Positions 17,445-26,056 of a DNA stretch of 64,000 nt are shown piece after piece. Position numbers and translations under genes: made by a program. The stretch covers positions 62,001 to 126,000 of the forward strand of contig NZ_AJWX01000008.1 in NCBI RefSeq assembly GCF_000263855.1. The letters run 5' to 3'. Every line of letters starts with the position of its first letter. Position 1 is the first letter of the stretch. The DNA comes from Pseudomonas sp. M47T1 (GTDB lineage: Bacteria > Pseudomonadota > Gammaproteobacteria > Pseudomonadales > Pseudomonadaceae). The notes under the pieces are model-generated. The model was not told where the DNA came from and searched no databases. It saw nothing but the letters and a program-made list of their open reading frames with translations.

Positions 17445-17978
17445 TTACTCCACGGGAGTCGGGGAAGGTTCGGCGCCCGGGTTCAGGATCAGTTGCATGA
17501 AGGTCAGGTCCAGCCAGCGACCGAACTTGCTGCCCACTTGCGGCATCTGCCCCGTGATCGTGAAACCGAGTCGCTCGTGCAGACGGATCGAGGCCGCGTT
17601 GCCACTCTCGATGGCGGCCACCATCACGTGTTTGTTGCAGCCGCGTGCGCGTTCGATCAAGGCGTTCATCAGTGCGGGCCCCAGGCCCTTGCCTTGTTGA
17701 TCGTTGCGTACGTAGACCGAATGTTCGACGGTCTGGCGGAAGCCTTGGAAAGGACGCCAGTCACCAAATGAAGCGTAGCCCAGCACAGCCTCGTTGGCGT
17801 CCACGGCCACCAGAATCGGGTAGCGCTGGGACTGGCGCGCGCTGTACCAGGCCTGGCGGTTGCCCAGGTCTACCGGTTGCTCGTTCCAGATAGCCGTGGT
17901 GTTGAGCACGGCGTCGTTGTAGATATCGCGGATGGCCGGCAGGTCGGCATGCACGGCGTCGCGAACGCGAAAAGTCAT
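17445..17978 (-). CDS. GNAT acetyltransferase, phosphinothricin/methionine sulfoximine type
   Basis: 177 residues beginning MTFRVRDAVHADLPAIRDIY and containing AIWNEQPVDL, VYVRNDQQGKGLGPALM and ATIESGN-like VAAIESGNAAS, which mark the Pat/Pita/MddA group. These detoxify glutamine-analogue inhibitors such as methionine sulfoximine or phosphinothricin by N-acetylation. P. aeruginosa has a member of this group in the same place between ureA and ureB, as I recall. Co-transcription with nitrogen genes could protect glutamine synthetase when urea nitrogen is assimilated (inference). Confidence 0.86.
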   Translation of the reverse strand: MTFRVRDAVHADLPAIRDIYNDAVLNTTAIWNEQPVDLGNRQAWYSARQSQRYPILVAVDANEAVLGYASFGDWRPFQGFRQTVEHSVYVRNDQQGKGLGPALMNALIERARGCNKHVMVAAIESGNAASIRLHERLGFTITGQMPQVGSKFGRWLDLTFMQLILNPGAEPSPTPVE

Positions 17979-17986
17979 GGCAGGCC

Positions 17987-18289
17987 TCAGGCGATGGGTT
18001 GATGGACAGTGACCAGTTTGGTCCCATCCGGGAAGGTGGCTTCCACTTGGATCTCGGGGATCATTTCCGGGATGCCTTCCATCACCTGTTCACGGTTGAG
18101 CAAGGTGGTGCCGTAGTGCATCAACTGGGCCACGGTCTGGCCGTCACGGGCACCTTCCAACAAGGCCGCCGAGATGTAGGCCATGGCTTCCGGGTAGTTC
18201 AGCTTCACGCCTCGCGCCAGGCGGCGCTCGGCCACGAGGCCTGCGGTGAAGATGAGCATTTTGTCTTTTTCGCGGGGTGTCAGGTCCAT
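17987..18289 (-). CDS. ureA: Urease gamma subunit UreA
   Basis: 100 residues starting [17 protein letters not shown], the invariant N-terminus of urease gamma, and containing [14 protein letters not shown] at the end. The in-frame codon at 18316 is too far upstream and is rejected by homology. It lies after ureD and before the two GNAT genes. Confidence 0.97.
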   Translation of the reverse strand: MDLTPREKDKMLIFTAGLVAERRLARGVKLNYPEAMAYISAALLEGARDGQTVAQLMHYGTTLLNREQVMEGIPEMIPEIQVEATFPDGTKLVTVHQPIA

Positions 18290-18371
18290 GGTGTGTCCAT
18301 TCGTGGGCAGTAACAAAAAATCAGGCGTGTTCGATCTGTAGCCGTTGCCGAAGGCTGTGGCTACAAGGCAC

Positions 18372-19211
18372 TCAGGTGCTCCAGATTCTAGGGGGCAGCG
18401 CTTCTTTGCCCAGCGCTTCGGGGCGCAATAGTTTCCACAGGCCGATCAGCCAGTCCCGGGCATGCAGGCCTTCATGGGCCAGGCAGCGGGCCACCAGCAG
18501 GCCTGGAAGTTGGCTCAGGTCGCCCCGTACCTTGCCTTTGAACCCTCGGCATTGCTCCAGCAGTTCGGGGCTGATATCCGCCGTCACCAGCAAAGTGGCA
18601 AACACCGTGTGGCCATCCAGGCCCATGGGCGAGTCCAGCAGTCCATCATCACCGACCACGCGCTGGCGCTCATGCCACAGCAGTTCGCCATCGCGGCGGA
18701 TGTCCAGATGACTCTGGAAATATCCGCGGGCGAAGCGCTCGTCGGCAGCCGGGCGTCCCAGGGCTACCATGTCCCAGTACACCAGGCGGGCGTCGCCTTG
18801 CAGCTCGATATGGGTCTGTAATTCAGCCTGGGCCGCGCTGTAGACGATGGTTTCCTGCGGCATCCACTCCAAGGTCGCGCCCGGGGCCACACTCAAGTTC
18901 AAGGTCTGATAGGCGGGGCCGGCAGCGCGGTACCACTTAGCCGCGCCGGGGCTGGTCAGCTGCGCCCAGGCATCGGCGCCCACGTTCACATTGATGTCCA
19001 GGCGGTCGCCGCCGGCGATGCCGCCTGGCGGGTGCACGATGATGTGCTGGCACACTTCGGGGCCTTCGGCGTACAGGTGCTTCTGCACCCGCAGCGGCCC
19101 CAGGTGGCGGCGCAGGGTGGGGCGTGTGGTGTCGCCGAAACGGCCATACCCCAGCTCAAGCTCGGCGTGCCAGCTGGGCGCGTACAGCGCGTTGGAAACG
19201 GGCAGGTTCAT
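18372..19211 (-). CDS. ureD: Urease accessory protein UreD
   Basis: 279 residues with family motifs [38 protein letters not shown] and ETIVYSAAQ. UreD is the scaffold that binds the apo-urease trimer and, through a tunnel, passes nickel from UreFG to the active site. It opens the urease part of the block, 30 bases after urtE, and precedes ureA. Confidence 0.95.
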   Translation of the reverse strand: MNLPVSNALYAPSWHAELELGYGRFGDTTRPTLRRHLGPLRVQKHLYAEGPEVCQHIIVHPPGGIAGGDRLDINVNVGADAWAQLTSPGAAKWYRAAGPAYQTLNLSVAPGATLEWMPQETIVYSAAQAELQTHIELQGDARLVYWDMVALGRPAADERFARGYFQSHLDIRRDGELLWHERQRVVGDDGLLDSPMGLDGHTVFATLLVTADISPELLEQCRGFKGKVRGDLSQLPGLLVARCLAHEGLHARDWLIGLWKLLRPEALGKEALPPRIWST

Positions 19212-19241
19212 AGGCGTGTTCGTTATTGGTTTGCGTGCAGA

Positions 19242-19940
19242 TTAAATGGTTACCAGGCCGCGTACACCCTCGGCCTCCATATTTTCACCTCGGCCCTGCT
19301 GCACGATTTCACCGCGCGACATCACCAGGTACTGGTCGGCCAGCTCCGCGGCAAAGTCGTAGAACTGCTCCACCAGCAGGATCGCCATGTCGCCACGGGC
19401 CGCGAGCTTCTTGATCACCGCGCCGATTTCCTTGATCACCGACGGCTGGATGCCTTCGGTAGGTTCATCGAGAATCAGCAGGCGCGGGCGGCTGGCCAAT
19501 GCCCGGCCGATGGCCAGCTGTTGTTGTTGACCGCCGGACAAGTCGCCGCCGCGCCGGTGTTTCATTTGCAGCAGCACCGGAAACAGCTCGTAGATGAATG
19601 CCGGTACTTCCTTTGCCTCGCTGGCGCCGAACCGTGACAGGCCCATCAGCAGGTTTTCTTCCACGCTCAGACGGCCAAATATCTCGCGGCCCTGGGGCAC
19701 GTAGGCGATGCCGGCGTGCACGCGCTGGTGCGGCTTGAAGGTGGTGATGGGCTTGCCTTCCCATTGCACGTTGCCTTCCTTGGAGGGGATCAGGCCCATC
19801 AGGCATTTGAGCAAGGTGGTTTTGCCCACGCCATTGCGGCCTAGCAGGCAGGTGACTTCGCCCACTTTCACATCAAAGGACAGGCCGCGCAGGATGTGGC
19901 TGCCGCCGTAGTACTGGTGAAGCTTTTCGACCTGGAGCAT
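19242..19940 (-). CDS. urtE: Urea ABC transporter ATPase UrtE
   Basis: 232 residues of the LivF-like ATPase group: Walker A GRNGVGKTT, signature LSGGQQQQLAIGRAL, Walker B LLILDEPTEGIQPS. With UrtD it energises high-affinity urea uptake through UrtB/UrtC. CAGGAA precedes the ATG. A large palindrome (19964-20048) separates it from urtD. Confidence 0.95.
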   Translation of the reverse strand: MLQVEKLHQYYGGSHILRGLSFDVKVGEVTCLLGRNGVGKTTLLKCLMGLIPSKEGNVQWEGKPITTFKPHQRVHAGIAYVPQGREIFGRLSVEENLLMGLSRFGASEAKEVPAFIYELFPVLLQMKHRRGGDLSGGQQQQLAIGRALASRPRLLILDEPTEGIQPSVIKEIGAVIKKLAARGDMAILLVEQFYDFAAELADQYLVMSRGEIVQQGRGENMEAEGVRGLVTI

Positions 19941-19963
19941 GGTTTATTATTCCTGTCTGTGGC

Positions 19964-20048
19964 GGCCGCTTCGCGGGCAGAGCCCGCTCCCACAAAGGTT
20001 GGGCTGGCCATGAACCTTGTGGGAGCGGGCTCTGCCCGCGAAGCGGCC
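19964..20048. repeat. Long REP palindrome between urtD and urtE (family 1)
   Basis: Arms of about 36 bases (starting GGCCGCTTCGCGGGCAGAGC) are almost perfectly inverse and enclose an 11-base centre. This is the cleanest head-to-head REP pair in the window and lies inside an operon. Confidence 0.95.
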
Positions 20049-20055
20049 CTAGAGG

Positions 20056-20916
20056 CTAGCGCCCCAGATAAACCTCGATCACGCGCTCGTCCGCCTGCAC
20101 CTGCTGCAGCGACCCTTCGGCCAGCACGCTGCCCTGGTGCAGCACGGTCACGTAGTCGGCGATGGTGTCGACAAAGCCCATGTCATGCTCCACCACCATC
20201 AGCGAGTGCTTGCCGGCCAGGCTCTTGAACAGCTCGGCAGTGAACTCGGTCTCGGCATCGGTCATGCCCGCCACCGGTTCGTCCAGCAGCAACAGCTGCG
20301 GGTCCTGCACCAGCAGCATGCCGATCTCCAGGAACTGCTTCTGGCCGTGGGACAGCAATCCCGCCGGGCGGTGCACCGAGGTGGTCAGGCGAATGGTGTT
20401 CAGTACCTCGTCGATACGGTCTTTCTGTTCACCGTTGAGCCGCGCGCGCAGGCTGGCCCACACCGACTTGTCGGTCTTTTGCGCCAGCTCCAGGTTCTCG
20501 AACACGCTCAGTGCCTCGAATACCGTGGGCTTCTGGAACTTGCGGCCGATGCCGGCCTGGGCGATATCCACCTCGCTCATGCGGGTCAGGTCCAGGGTTT
20601 CGCCGAACCAGGCCTTGCCGTGGCTGGGACGGGTCTTGCCGGTGATCACGTCCATCAGCGTGGTCTTGCCCGCGCCGTTGGGGCCGATGATGCAACGCAA
20701 CTCGCCGACGCCGATGTACAAGTTGAGGTTGTTCAGCGCCTTGAAGCCATCGAAGCTGACGCTGATGTCTTCCAGGGTCAGGATGGTGCCGTGGCGCGCG
20801 CTCAGCGCACCGTCCACCCGTTGGCCCAGGCCGATGGCGTCACGGCTGGTGCCAGCGTCGCGGTTGGGTTCAAGGATGGGTTGGAGCATGAATTCGGGAG
20901 TAGGCGTGGTCTTCAT
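20056..20916 (-). CDS. urtD: Urea ABC transporter ATPase UrtD
   Basis: 286 residues of the LivG-like group: Walker A GPNGAGKTT, signature LLSHGQKQFLEIGMLL, Walker B LLLLDEPVAGMTDAET. An N-terminal tail of about 40 residues precedes the ATPase domain. Its ATG overlaps the urtC stop codon by four bases. Confidence 0.95.
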   Translation of the reverse strand: MKTTPTPEFMLQPILEPNRDAGTSRDAIGLGQRVDGALSARHGTILTLEDISVSFDGFKALNNLNLYIGVGELRCIIGPNGAGKTTLMDVITGKTRPSHGKAWFGETLDLTRMSEVDIAQAGIGRKFQKPTVFEALSVFENLELAQKTDKSVWASLRARLNGEQKDRIDEVLNTIRLTTSVHRPAGLLSHGQKQFLEIGMLLVQDPQLLLLDEPVAGMTDAETEFTAELFKSLAGKHSLMVVEHDMGFVDTIADYVTVLHQGSVLAEGSLQQVQADERVIEVYLGR

Positions 20917-21992
20917 TGTTCGCCCCTTTTTTTGATCAGGCCAATGACGCCCTTGGGCAGGTACAGGGTGACGATGATGAACAGCGCGCCCAGGAAGAAC
21001 AGCCAGTATTCAGGGAAGGCCACGGTGAACCAGCTCTTCATGCCGTTGACCAGGCCTGCGCCCAGCAGCGGGCCGATCAGCGTGCCGCGGCCGCCCAAGG
21101 CCACCCACACGGCGGCTTCGATGGAGTTGGTAGGCGACATTTCGCTTGGGTTGATGATGCCTACCTGTGGCACGTACAGGGCTCCTGCCAGGCCGCACAG
21201 CACGGCGCTCAACACCCAGATGAACAGCTTGAAACCGCGAGGGTCGTAGCCACAGAACATCAGGCGGTTTTCCGCATCACGCAGCGCGGTCAGCACCCGG
21301 CCGAACTTGCTTTGCGCCAGGCGCCAGCCCAGCAGCAGGCTGCCCACCAGCAAGGCCACGGTCAGCAGGAACAACACTGCGCGGGTGCCCTGGGAAGTGA
21401 TGTTGAAACCCAGGATGCTGCGGAAGTTGGTGAAGCCGTTGTTGCCGCCAAAGCCGGTCTCGTTGCGGAAGAACAGCAGCATGCCGGCGAAGGTCAGGGC
21501 CTGGGTCATGATCGAGAAGTACACGCCCTTGATCCGCGAGCGGAAGGCGAAGAAGCCGAATACCAGCGCCAGCAGCCCCGGCGCCAGCACCACCAGGCAC
21601 ATGGCCCACAGGAAGTGCTGGGTGCCGGCCCAGTACCACGGCAGCTCGGTCCACGACAGGAAGGTCATGAACGCCGGCAGGCCATCGCCGGCCGACTCAC
21701 GCATCAGGTACATGCCCATGGCGTAGCCACCCAGGGCGAAGAACAGGCCGTGGCCCAGGGACAGCAGGCCGGCGTAGCCCCACACAAGGTCCAGGGCCAG
21801 GGCAACAATGGCGTAGCAAAGGATTTTGCCCACCAGCGTCAGGGTATAGGCCGACACTTGCAGGCTGTTGCTTTCGGGCAGCAGCGACATCAGCGCCAGG
21901 GCCACCAGTACCAGCACCACCAGCGCACCGATGGCGATGGTGGCCTTGGGGCCGGCTTTCTGCGCGGCGGTTACCATCAGGGGTTGGTTCAT
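20913..21992 (-). CDS. urtC: Urea ABC transporter permease UrtC
   Basis: 359 residues with about ten membrane helices of the LivM-type permease family; motifs include WGYAGLLSLGHGLFFALGGY and GRGTLIGPLLGAGLVN. It forms the membrane channel with UrtB. Start and stop codons overlap those of its neighbours, as expected for a tightly coupled operon. Confidence 0.95.
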   Translation of the reverse strand: MNQPLMVTAAQKAGPKATIAIGALVVLVLVALALMSLLPESNSLQVSAYTLTLVGKILCYAIVALALDLVWGYAGLLSLGHGLFFALGGYAMGMYLMRESAGDGLPAFMTFLSWTELPWYWAGTQHFLWAMCLVVLAPGLLALVFGFFAFRSRIKGVYFSIMTQALTFAGMLLFFRNETGFGGNNGFTNFRSILGFNITSQGTRAVLFLLTVALLVGSLLLGWRLAQSKFGRVLTALRDAENRLMFCGYDPRGFKLFIWVLSAVLCGLAGALYVPQVGIINPSEMSPTNSIEAAVWVALGGRGTLIGPLLGAGLVNGMKSWFTVAFPEYWLFFLGALFIIVTLYLPKGVIGLIKKRGEQ

Positions 21993-23533
21993 CAGTCGAT
22001 CACCCGTCCTTTCAATGCAAAGAGGCCCTGCGGACGTTTCTGGATAAACAGAATGATCAGCGCCAGGATGAGGATCTTGCCCAGCACCGCGCCAATCTGT
22101 GGTTCAAGGATCTTGTTGGCGATGCCCAGCCCAAAGGCCGCCGAGACGCTGCCGGCCAGTTGGCCCACACCGCCCAGTACCACCACCAGGAACGAGTCGA
22201 TGATGTAGCCCTGGCCCAGCTCGGGGCCCACGTTGCCGATCTGGCTCAGGGCCACGCCGCCCAGGCCGGCGATGCCCGAACCCAGGCCGAAGGCGAGCAT
22301 GTCGATGCGCCCGGTGGGCACGCCGCAGCAGGCGGCCATGTTGCGGTTCTGGGTAACGGCGCGCACGTTCAGGCCCAGGCGGGTCTTGTTCAGCAGCAGC
22401 CAGGTCAGCACCACCACGAACAAGGCGAAGGCAATGATGACAATGCGGTTGTACGGCAGCACCAGGTTGGGCAGCACCTGAATGCCGCCGCTCAGCCATT
22501 CGGGGTTGGCCACCTCGACGTTCTGCGCGCCGAACATCAGGCGCACGGCCTGGATCAGCATCAGGCTGATGCCCCAGGTGGCCAGCAGGGTTTCCAGCGG
22601 GCGGCCATACAGGTGGCGGATGATCGTGCGCTCAAGCGCCATGCCGATGCAGGCGGTGACGAAGAACGCCACTGGCAGCGCCACCAGCGGGTAGAACTCA
22701 ATGGCGCCGGGGGCCAGGCGCTGGAACAGGAGCTGCACCACATAGGTGGAGTAGGCGCCGATCATCAGCATCTCGCCGTGGGCCATGTTGATCACCCCGA
22801 GCAGGCCGAAGGTGATGGCCAGGCCCAGGGCCGCCAGCAGCAGGATCGAGCCCAGGGACATGCCGCTGAAGGCCTGGCCCAGCAGGTCGCCAATCATCAG
22901 CTTGCGTTTCACCTGCACCAGGCTGGTCTCGGCGGCGGTGCGCACGCCGGGGTCTTTTTCCACATCCGGTTGCAGCAGGTTTTCCAGGCGGGTGCGGGCT
23001 AGGGGCTCGCCGGTTTCACCCAGCAGGCGCACGGCAGCCAGGCGCACGGCCGGGTCGGGGTCCACCAGTTGCAGGTTGGCCAGGGCCAGGCCCAGGGCCG
23101 TCTTGACGGCGCTGTCCTGTTCGCCGGCCGCCACGTGGTCCAGCAGTTTCAGCTGGTTGGGCTGGGCGCTTTTCTGCAGTTGCTGGGCGGCGGCCAGGCG
23201 CAAGGCCTTATCGTTGTTCAGCAGTTGCTGGCTGGCCATGGCGTTGTCCACCAGGCCACGCAGGCGGTTGTTCAGGCGCACTTTGCGCAGGGTGGCGTCG
23301 CTGGGGGCGTTGGGCTTTTCGATGACGGCGTGCTTGTCGGCGTCCATGGATACCCGGCCGTCCTGCAGCGCCACCAGCAGCTCAAGGCGCTCGGGCACGG
23401 GCTCGGCAGCCCAGGTTTCCAGCAATTGGGCCTGCTGCGCGGAACTGGCGGCGACAAAGTCGTCGGCATCACTGGCGTGGGCGGCCAGGGGCAGCAGCAG
23501 GAAGAAGGCGAAGAGGTAGCGATAAAGGGACAT
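21992..23533 (-). CDS. urtB: Urea ABC transporter permease UrtB
   Basis: 513 residues. A signal sequence (about 1-20) and a periplasmic helical region of some 200 residues, typical of UrtB but absent from LivH, precede the LivH-type permease domain (GLAITFGLLGVINMAHGEML, GLGSGIAGLGGVALSQIGNV). I start at MSLYRYLF (23533), preceded by CAGGACG, rather than the in-frame codon at 23572. A REP element lies between urtA and urtB. Confidence 0.93.
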   Translation of the reverse strand: MSLYRYLFAFFLLLPLAAHASDADDFVAASSAQQAQLLETWAAEPVPERLELLVALQDGRVSMDADKHAVIEKPNAPSDATLRKVRLNNRLRGLVDNAMASQQLLNNDKALRLAAAQQLQKSAQPNQLKLLDHVAAGEQDSAVKTALGLALANLQLVDPDPAVRLAAVRLLGETGEPLARTRLENLLQPDVEKDPGVRTAAETSLVQVKRKLMIGDLLGQAFSGMSLGSILLLAALGLAITFGLLGVINMAHGEMLMIGAYSTYVVQLLFQRLAPGAIEFYPLVALPVAFFVTACIGMALERTIIRHLYGRPLETLLATWGISLMLIQAVRLMFGAQNVEVANPEWLSGGIQVLPNLVLPYNRIVIIAFALFVVVLTWLLLNKTRLGLNVRAVTQNRNMAACCGVPTGRIDMLAFGLGSGIAGLGGVALSQIGNVGPELGQGYIIDSFLVVVLGGVGQLAGSVSAAFGLGIANKILEPQIGAVLGKILILALIILFIQKRPQGLFALKGRVID

Positions 23534-23575
23534 GGCAACGTCCTGAGTTACGTCGAAAGCGTGAGCGATCACCCG

Positions 23576-23663
23576 GTAGCAGCGGACTGTGTCCGCGAAG
23601 CAGGCACCGCAGTGTGCCTGGCACTGCGCGGTGTTTGGTTCGCGGACACGGTTTGCTCCTACA
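23576..23663. repeat. REP-type inverted repeat between urtA and urtB (family 1 variant)
   Basis: GTAGCAGCGGACTGTGTCCGCGAA and an inverse copy ending TTCGCGGACACGGTTTGCTCC form a long hairpin directly after urtA. The position resembles the REP between a highly expressed binding-protein gene and its permease genes in other operons. Confidence 0.85.
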
Positions 23664-23686
23664 AGGGCTTTGCGTAAAGGCGGTAC

Positions 23687-24952
23687 TTAATTGCTCTTCA
23701 CTGCGTAGTCAGGCTTCTTGTCGTTACCCGGGATGTACGGGCTCCAGGGTTGGGCGCGGATTGGTTCCTTGGTTTGCCACACTACGTTGAACTGACCGTC
23801 GTCCTGAATCTCGCCGATCATCACCGGCTTGTGCAGGTGGTGGTTGGTCTTGTCCATGGTCAGGGTGAAGCCCGACGGCGCGGCGAAGGTCTGGCCGGCC
23901 ATGGCTTCGCGCACTTTATCCACATCGGTGGACTTGGCTTTCTCGGCGGCCTGGGCCCACATGTGGATGCCCACGTAGGTGGCTTCCATCGGGTCGTTGG
24001 TTACCGCCTTGTCGGCGTTCGGCAGGTTGTGGGCCTTGGCGTAGGCCTTCCAGTCGGCGACAAACTTGGTGTTGACCGGGTTATCCACAGACTGGAAGTA
24101 GTTCCAGGCGGCCAGGTTGCCTACCAGAGGCTTGGTGTCGATGCCCAGCAGTTCCTGCTCGCCTACCGAGAAGGCCACTACCGGTACGTCGGTGGCTTTC
24201 AGGCCCTGGTTGGCCAGTTCCTTGTAGAAGGGCACGTTGGAGTCGCCGTTGACGGTGGAGATCACCGCGGTCTTGCCGCCGGCCGAGAATTTCTTGATGT
24301 TGGCGACAATGGTCTGGTAATCGGCGTGGCCGAACGGGGTGTAGACCTCTTCGATGTCGCTGTCCTTCACGCCTTTGGAGTGCAGGAAGGAACGCAGAAT
24401 CTTGTTGGTGGTGCGTGGGTACACGTAGTCGGTGCCCAGCAGGAAGAAGCGCTTGGCGCTGCCGCCGTCTTCGCTCATCAGGTATTCCACCGCCGGGATG
24501 GCCTGCTGGTTAGGCGCCGCACCCGTGTAGAACACGTTAGGCGACATTTCCTCGCCTTCATATTGCACAGGGTAGAACAGCAAGCCGTTGAGTTCTTCGA
24601 ACACCGGCAGCACCGACTTGCGCGACACCGAGGTCCAGCAGCCGAACACCACGGCGACCTTGTCCTGGGTCAGCAACTGGCGGGCCTTTTCAGCGAACAG
24701 CGGCCAGTTGGACGCCGGGTCCACGACCACGGGCTCAAGTTTTTTGCCATTGACGCCGCCCTTGGCGTTGATCTCGTCGATGGTCATCAGTGCCACGTCT
24801 TTCAACGAGGTTTCGGAAATTGCCATGGTGCCCGACAGCGAATGCAGAATACCGACCTTGATGGTCTCGGCGGCCTGGATGGTCCAGCTCATGCCCATGG
24901 CGGCGATGGACGCCGTGAGGGTAAACGCCTTGATCAAGCTACGACGCTTCAT
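23687..24952 (-). CDS. urtA: Urea ABC transporter substrate-binding protein UrtA
   Basis: 421 residues with an export signal (MKRRSLIKAFTLTASIAAMG) and the AmiC/Leu-Ile-Val binding-protein fold: KVGILHSLSGTMAISE, VVFGCWTSVSRKSVLPV, PVQYEGEEMSPNVFYTGAAP. It captures urea in the periplasm for UrtBCDE. It is the promoter-proximal gene of the urt-ure block, which is headed by a sigma-54 promoter. Confidence 0.96.
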   Translation of the reverse strand: MKRRSLIKAFTLTASIAAMGMSWTIQAAETIKVGILHSLSGTMAISETSLKDVALMTIDEINAKGGVNGKKLEPVVVDPASNWPLFAEKARQLLTQDKVAVVFGCWTSVSRKSVLPVFEELNGLLFYPVQYEGEEMSPNVFYTGAAPNQQAIPAVEYLMSEDGGSAKRFFLLGTDYVYPRTTNKILRSFLHSKGVKDSDIEEVYTPFGHADYQTIVANIKKFSAGGKTAVISTVNGDSNVPFYKELANQGLKATDVPVVAFSVGEQELLGIDTKPLVGNLAAWNYFQSVDNPVNTKFVADWKAYAKAHNLPNADKAVTNDPMEATYVGIHMWAQAAEKAKSTDVDKVREAMAGQTFAAPSGFTLTMDKTNHHLHKPVMIGEIQDDGQFNVVWQTKEPIRAQPWSPYIPGNDKKPDYAVKSN

Positions 24953-25014
24953 GGTGCAATCTCCATTACTTGAGTTTTTTTAGTGGGGCAGATGGCGACG
25001 CCTGTGGGGATGGT

Positions 25015-25030
25015 TGCAAGGGGTGTGCCG
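25015..25030 (-). promoter_or_regulatory. Sigma-54 promoter of urtABCDE-ure block
   Basis: On the minus strand the sequence is CGGCAC-ACCCC-TTGCA, matching TGGCAC-N5-TTGCA except for the first base, with GG and GC ten bases apart. It lies 62 bases upstream of the urtA start codon. The flanking 24953-25384 gap (432 bases) holds this promoter, an NtrC site and a REP element, and no gene. Confidence 0.8.
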
Positions 25031-25083
25031 AAGTGGTGCGGCGCCGTGGGATGGCGCTTTGAGGGCGGTGGAGGTCGCACGGC

Positions 25084-25100
25084 TGCACCGGGCTGGTGCG
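25084..25100. promoter_or_regulatory. NtrC binding site upstream of urtA
   Basis: TGCACCGGGCTGGTGCG is a near-perfect NtrC palindrome (TGCACC-N4-TGGTGC), 54 bases upstream of the -24 element. Further GGTGC half-sites occur near 25110-25145. Confidence 0.7.
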
Positions 25101-25226
25101 CGTTTGGCGGGGTGGTGCGAGTGGGTGGGCGTTGCTGGTGCATTGCTAGCGGTGTTGCTGGCAATCGCCTCCCGCTACGTTGAGCTGAGGCAAGCACTGT
25201 GGGAGATTTTATGGTGTTGAGCAACC

Positions 25227-25316
25227 TGTGGGAGCGGGTTCTACCCGCGAAAAGAACGCCGCGAAGTATCTGAAACACCACGGCGCTCTCTTCGCGGGCA
25301 GAGCCCGCTCCCACAG
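25227..25316. repeat. REP-type inverted repeat (family 1)
   Basis: TGTGGGAGCGGGTTCTACCCGCGAA and inverse TTCGCGGGCAGAGCCCGCTCC flank a 40-base centre. It lies between the urtA control region and the DUF3077-like gene. Confidence 0.9.
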
Positions 25317-25384
25317 TGTTCGTCTTGCTGACAAAGTTGCTGCTACAAATCCCGCGGCAGCAACTGTCATTGTGGGAGCTGCCC

Positions 25385-25669
25385 TCAGGCCGGGGGGCAG
25401 GCGTCTACCAGCGCTTTGGCGCTTTCAATCAGCGGCATGATTGCGCGGGCCAGCAGCTTGTCGCCGGTGGCATCGCTGTCGGCCACCTCATAGGCGATGG
25501 CGCCGGCGTAACCGAGCAGCAGGGAGGCGTGGAGCAGGGCGTCGTCGGGGTGCAGGCCTTGGCGGACGGTGAAGAGGGGGAGGTTGTCGCGGTCGCGGGG
25601 GCCGAACGGTTGGGTGTGGGTGCTGGGGATATCAAAACTCATGGAAGCATTCTCAAATGATGTGGACAT
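25385..25669 (-). CDS. Small DUF3077-like protein
   Basis: 94 residues starting MSTSFENASM, with a conserved-looking core PLFTVRQGLHPDDALLHASL followed by LLGYAGAIAYEVAD and a helical C-terminus. It resembles the small DUF3077 proteins common in Pseudomonas, which have no known function. GGAG lies eight bases before the ATG at 25669. The frame stays open up to 25738 (GTG/ATG), but that upstream part falls in interleaved inverted repeats and does not look like protein. It is monocistronic. Confidence 0.65.
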   Translation of the reverse strand: MSTSFENASMSFDIPSTHTQPFGPRDRDNLPLFTVRQGLHPDDALLHASLLLGYAGAIAYEVADSDATGDKLLARAIMPLIESAKALVDACPPA

Positions 25670-25676
25670 GGCCCAC

Positions 25677-25770
25677 TCTCCGCTTGCACACGGTTGGGTG
25701 GCAGCTGTTCGCAGGTGTGCAAGACCGGACCACATCACCTCCGGCAGGGTTGACCCCTCCCGCGAACAGC
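25677..25770 (-). promoter_or_regulatory. Leader RNA with interleaved inverted repeats (pseudoknot-capable)
   Basis: In transcript order (minus strand) the elements are A = GCTGTTCGC (25770-25762), B = CTTGCACAC (25723-25715), A' = GCGAACAGC (25712-25704) and B' = GTGTGCAAG (25691-25683). A pairs perfectly with A' and B with B', in the order A-B-A'-B', so both stems together make a pseudoknot or the two compete. The Shine-Dalgarno GGAG (25681-25678) begins two bases after B'. The rest of the 25771-26056 gap shows nothing I recognise. Confidence 0.6.
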
Positions 25771-26056
25771 CGCCATGAGCATCATCGTGGCGTACGCCAG
25801 CGACGATTCTAACAGTTGCTGTTGATGTGGTTCAGGCTTGCACGCCCGGCCGCTGATTTCAGCGACCCGGGGAGGCTATCCCTGGTACGGAGTGAGCTCA
25901 AGTCAGACATTTCTGAAAATGACGTTACCTTGTAGGACGTTTTCGCAGCAACGCATTCTGATGCCGTGCAAACAAGGCCGACAACGCGAATCCCATAGGC
26001 CATGGCCTGTGAGACCCGCGCTGCCAGCCTTGTTCGCAGGTCTCCAGATTGGGTTG

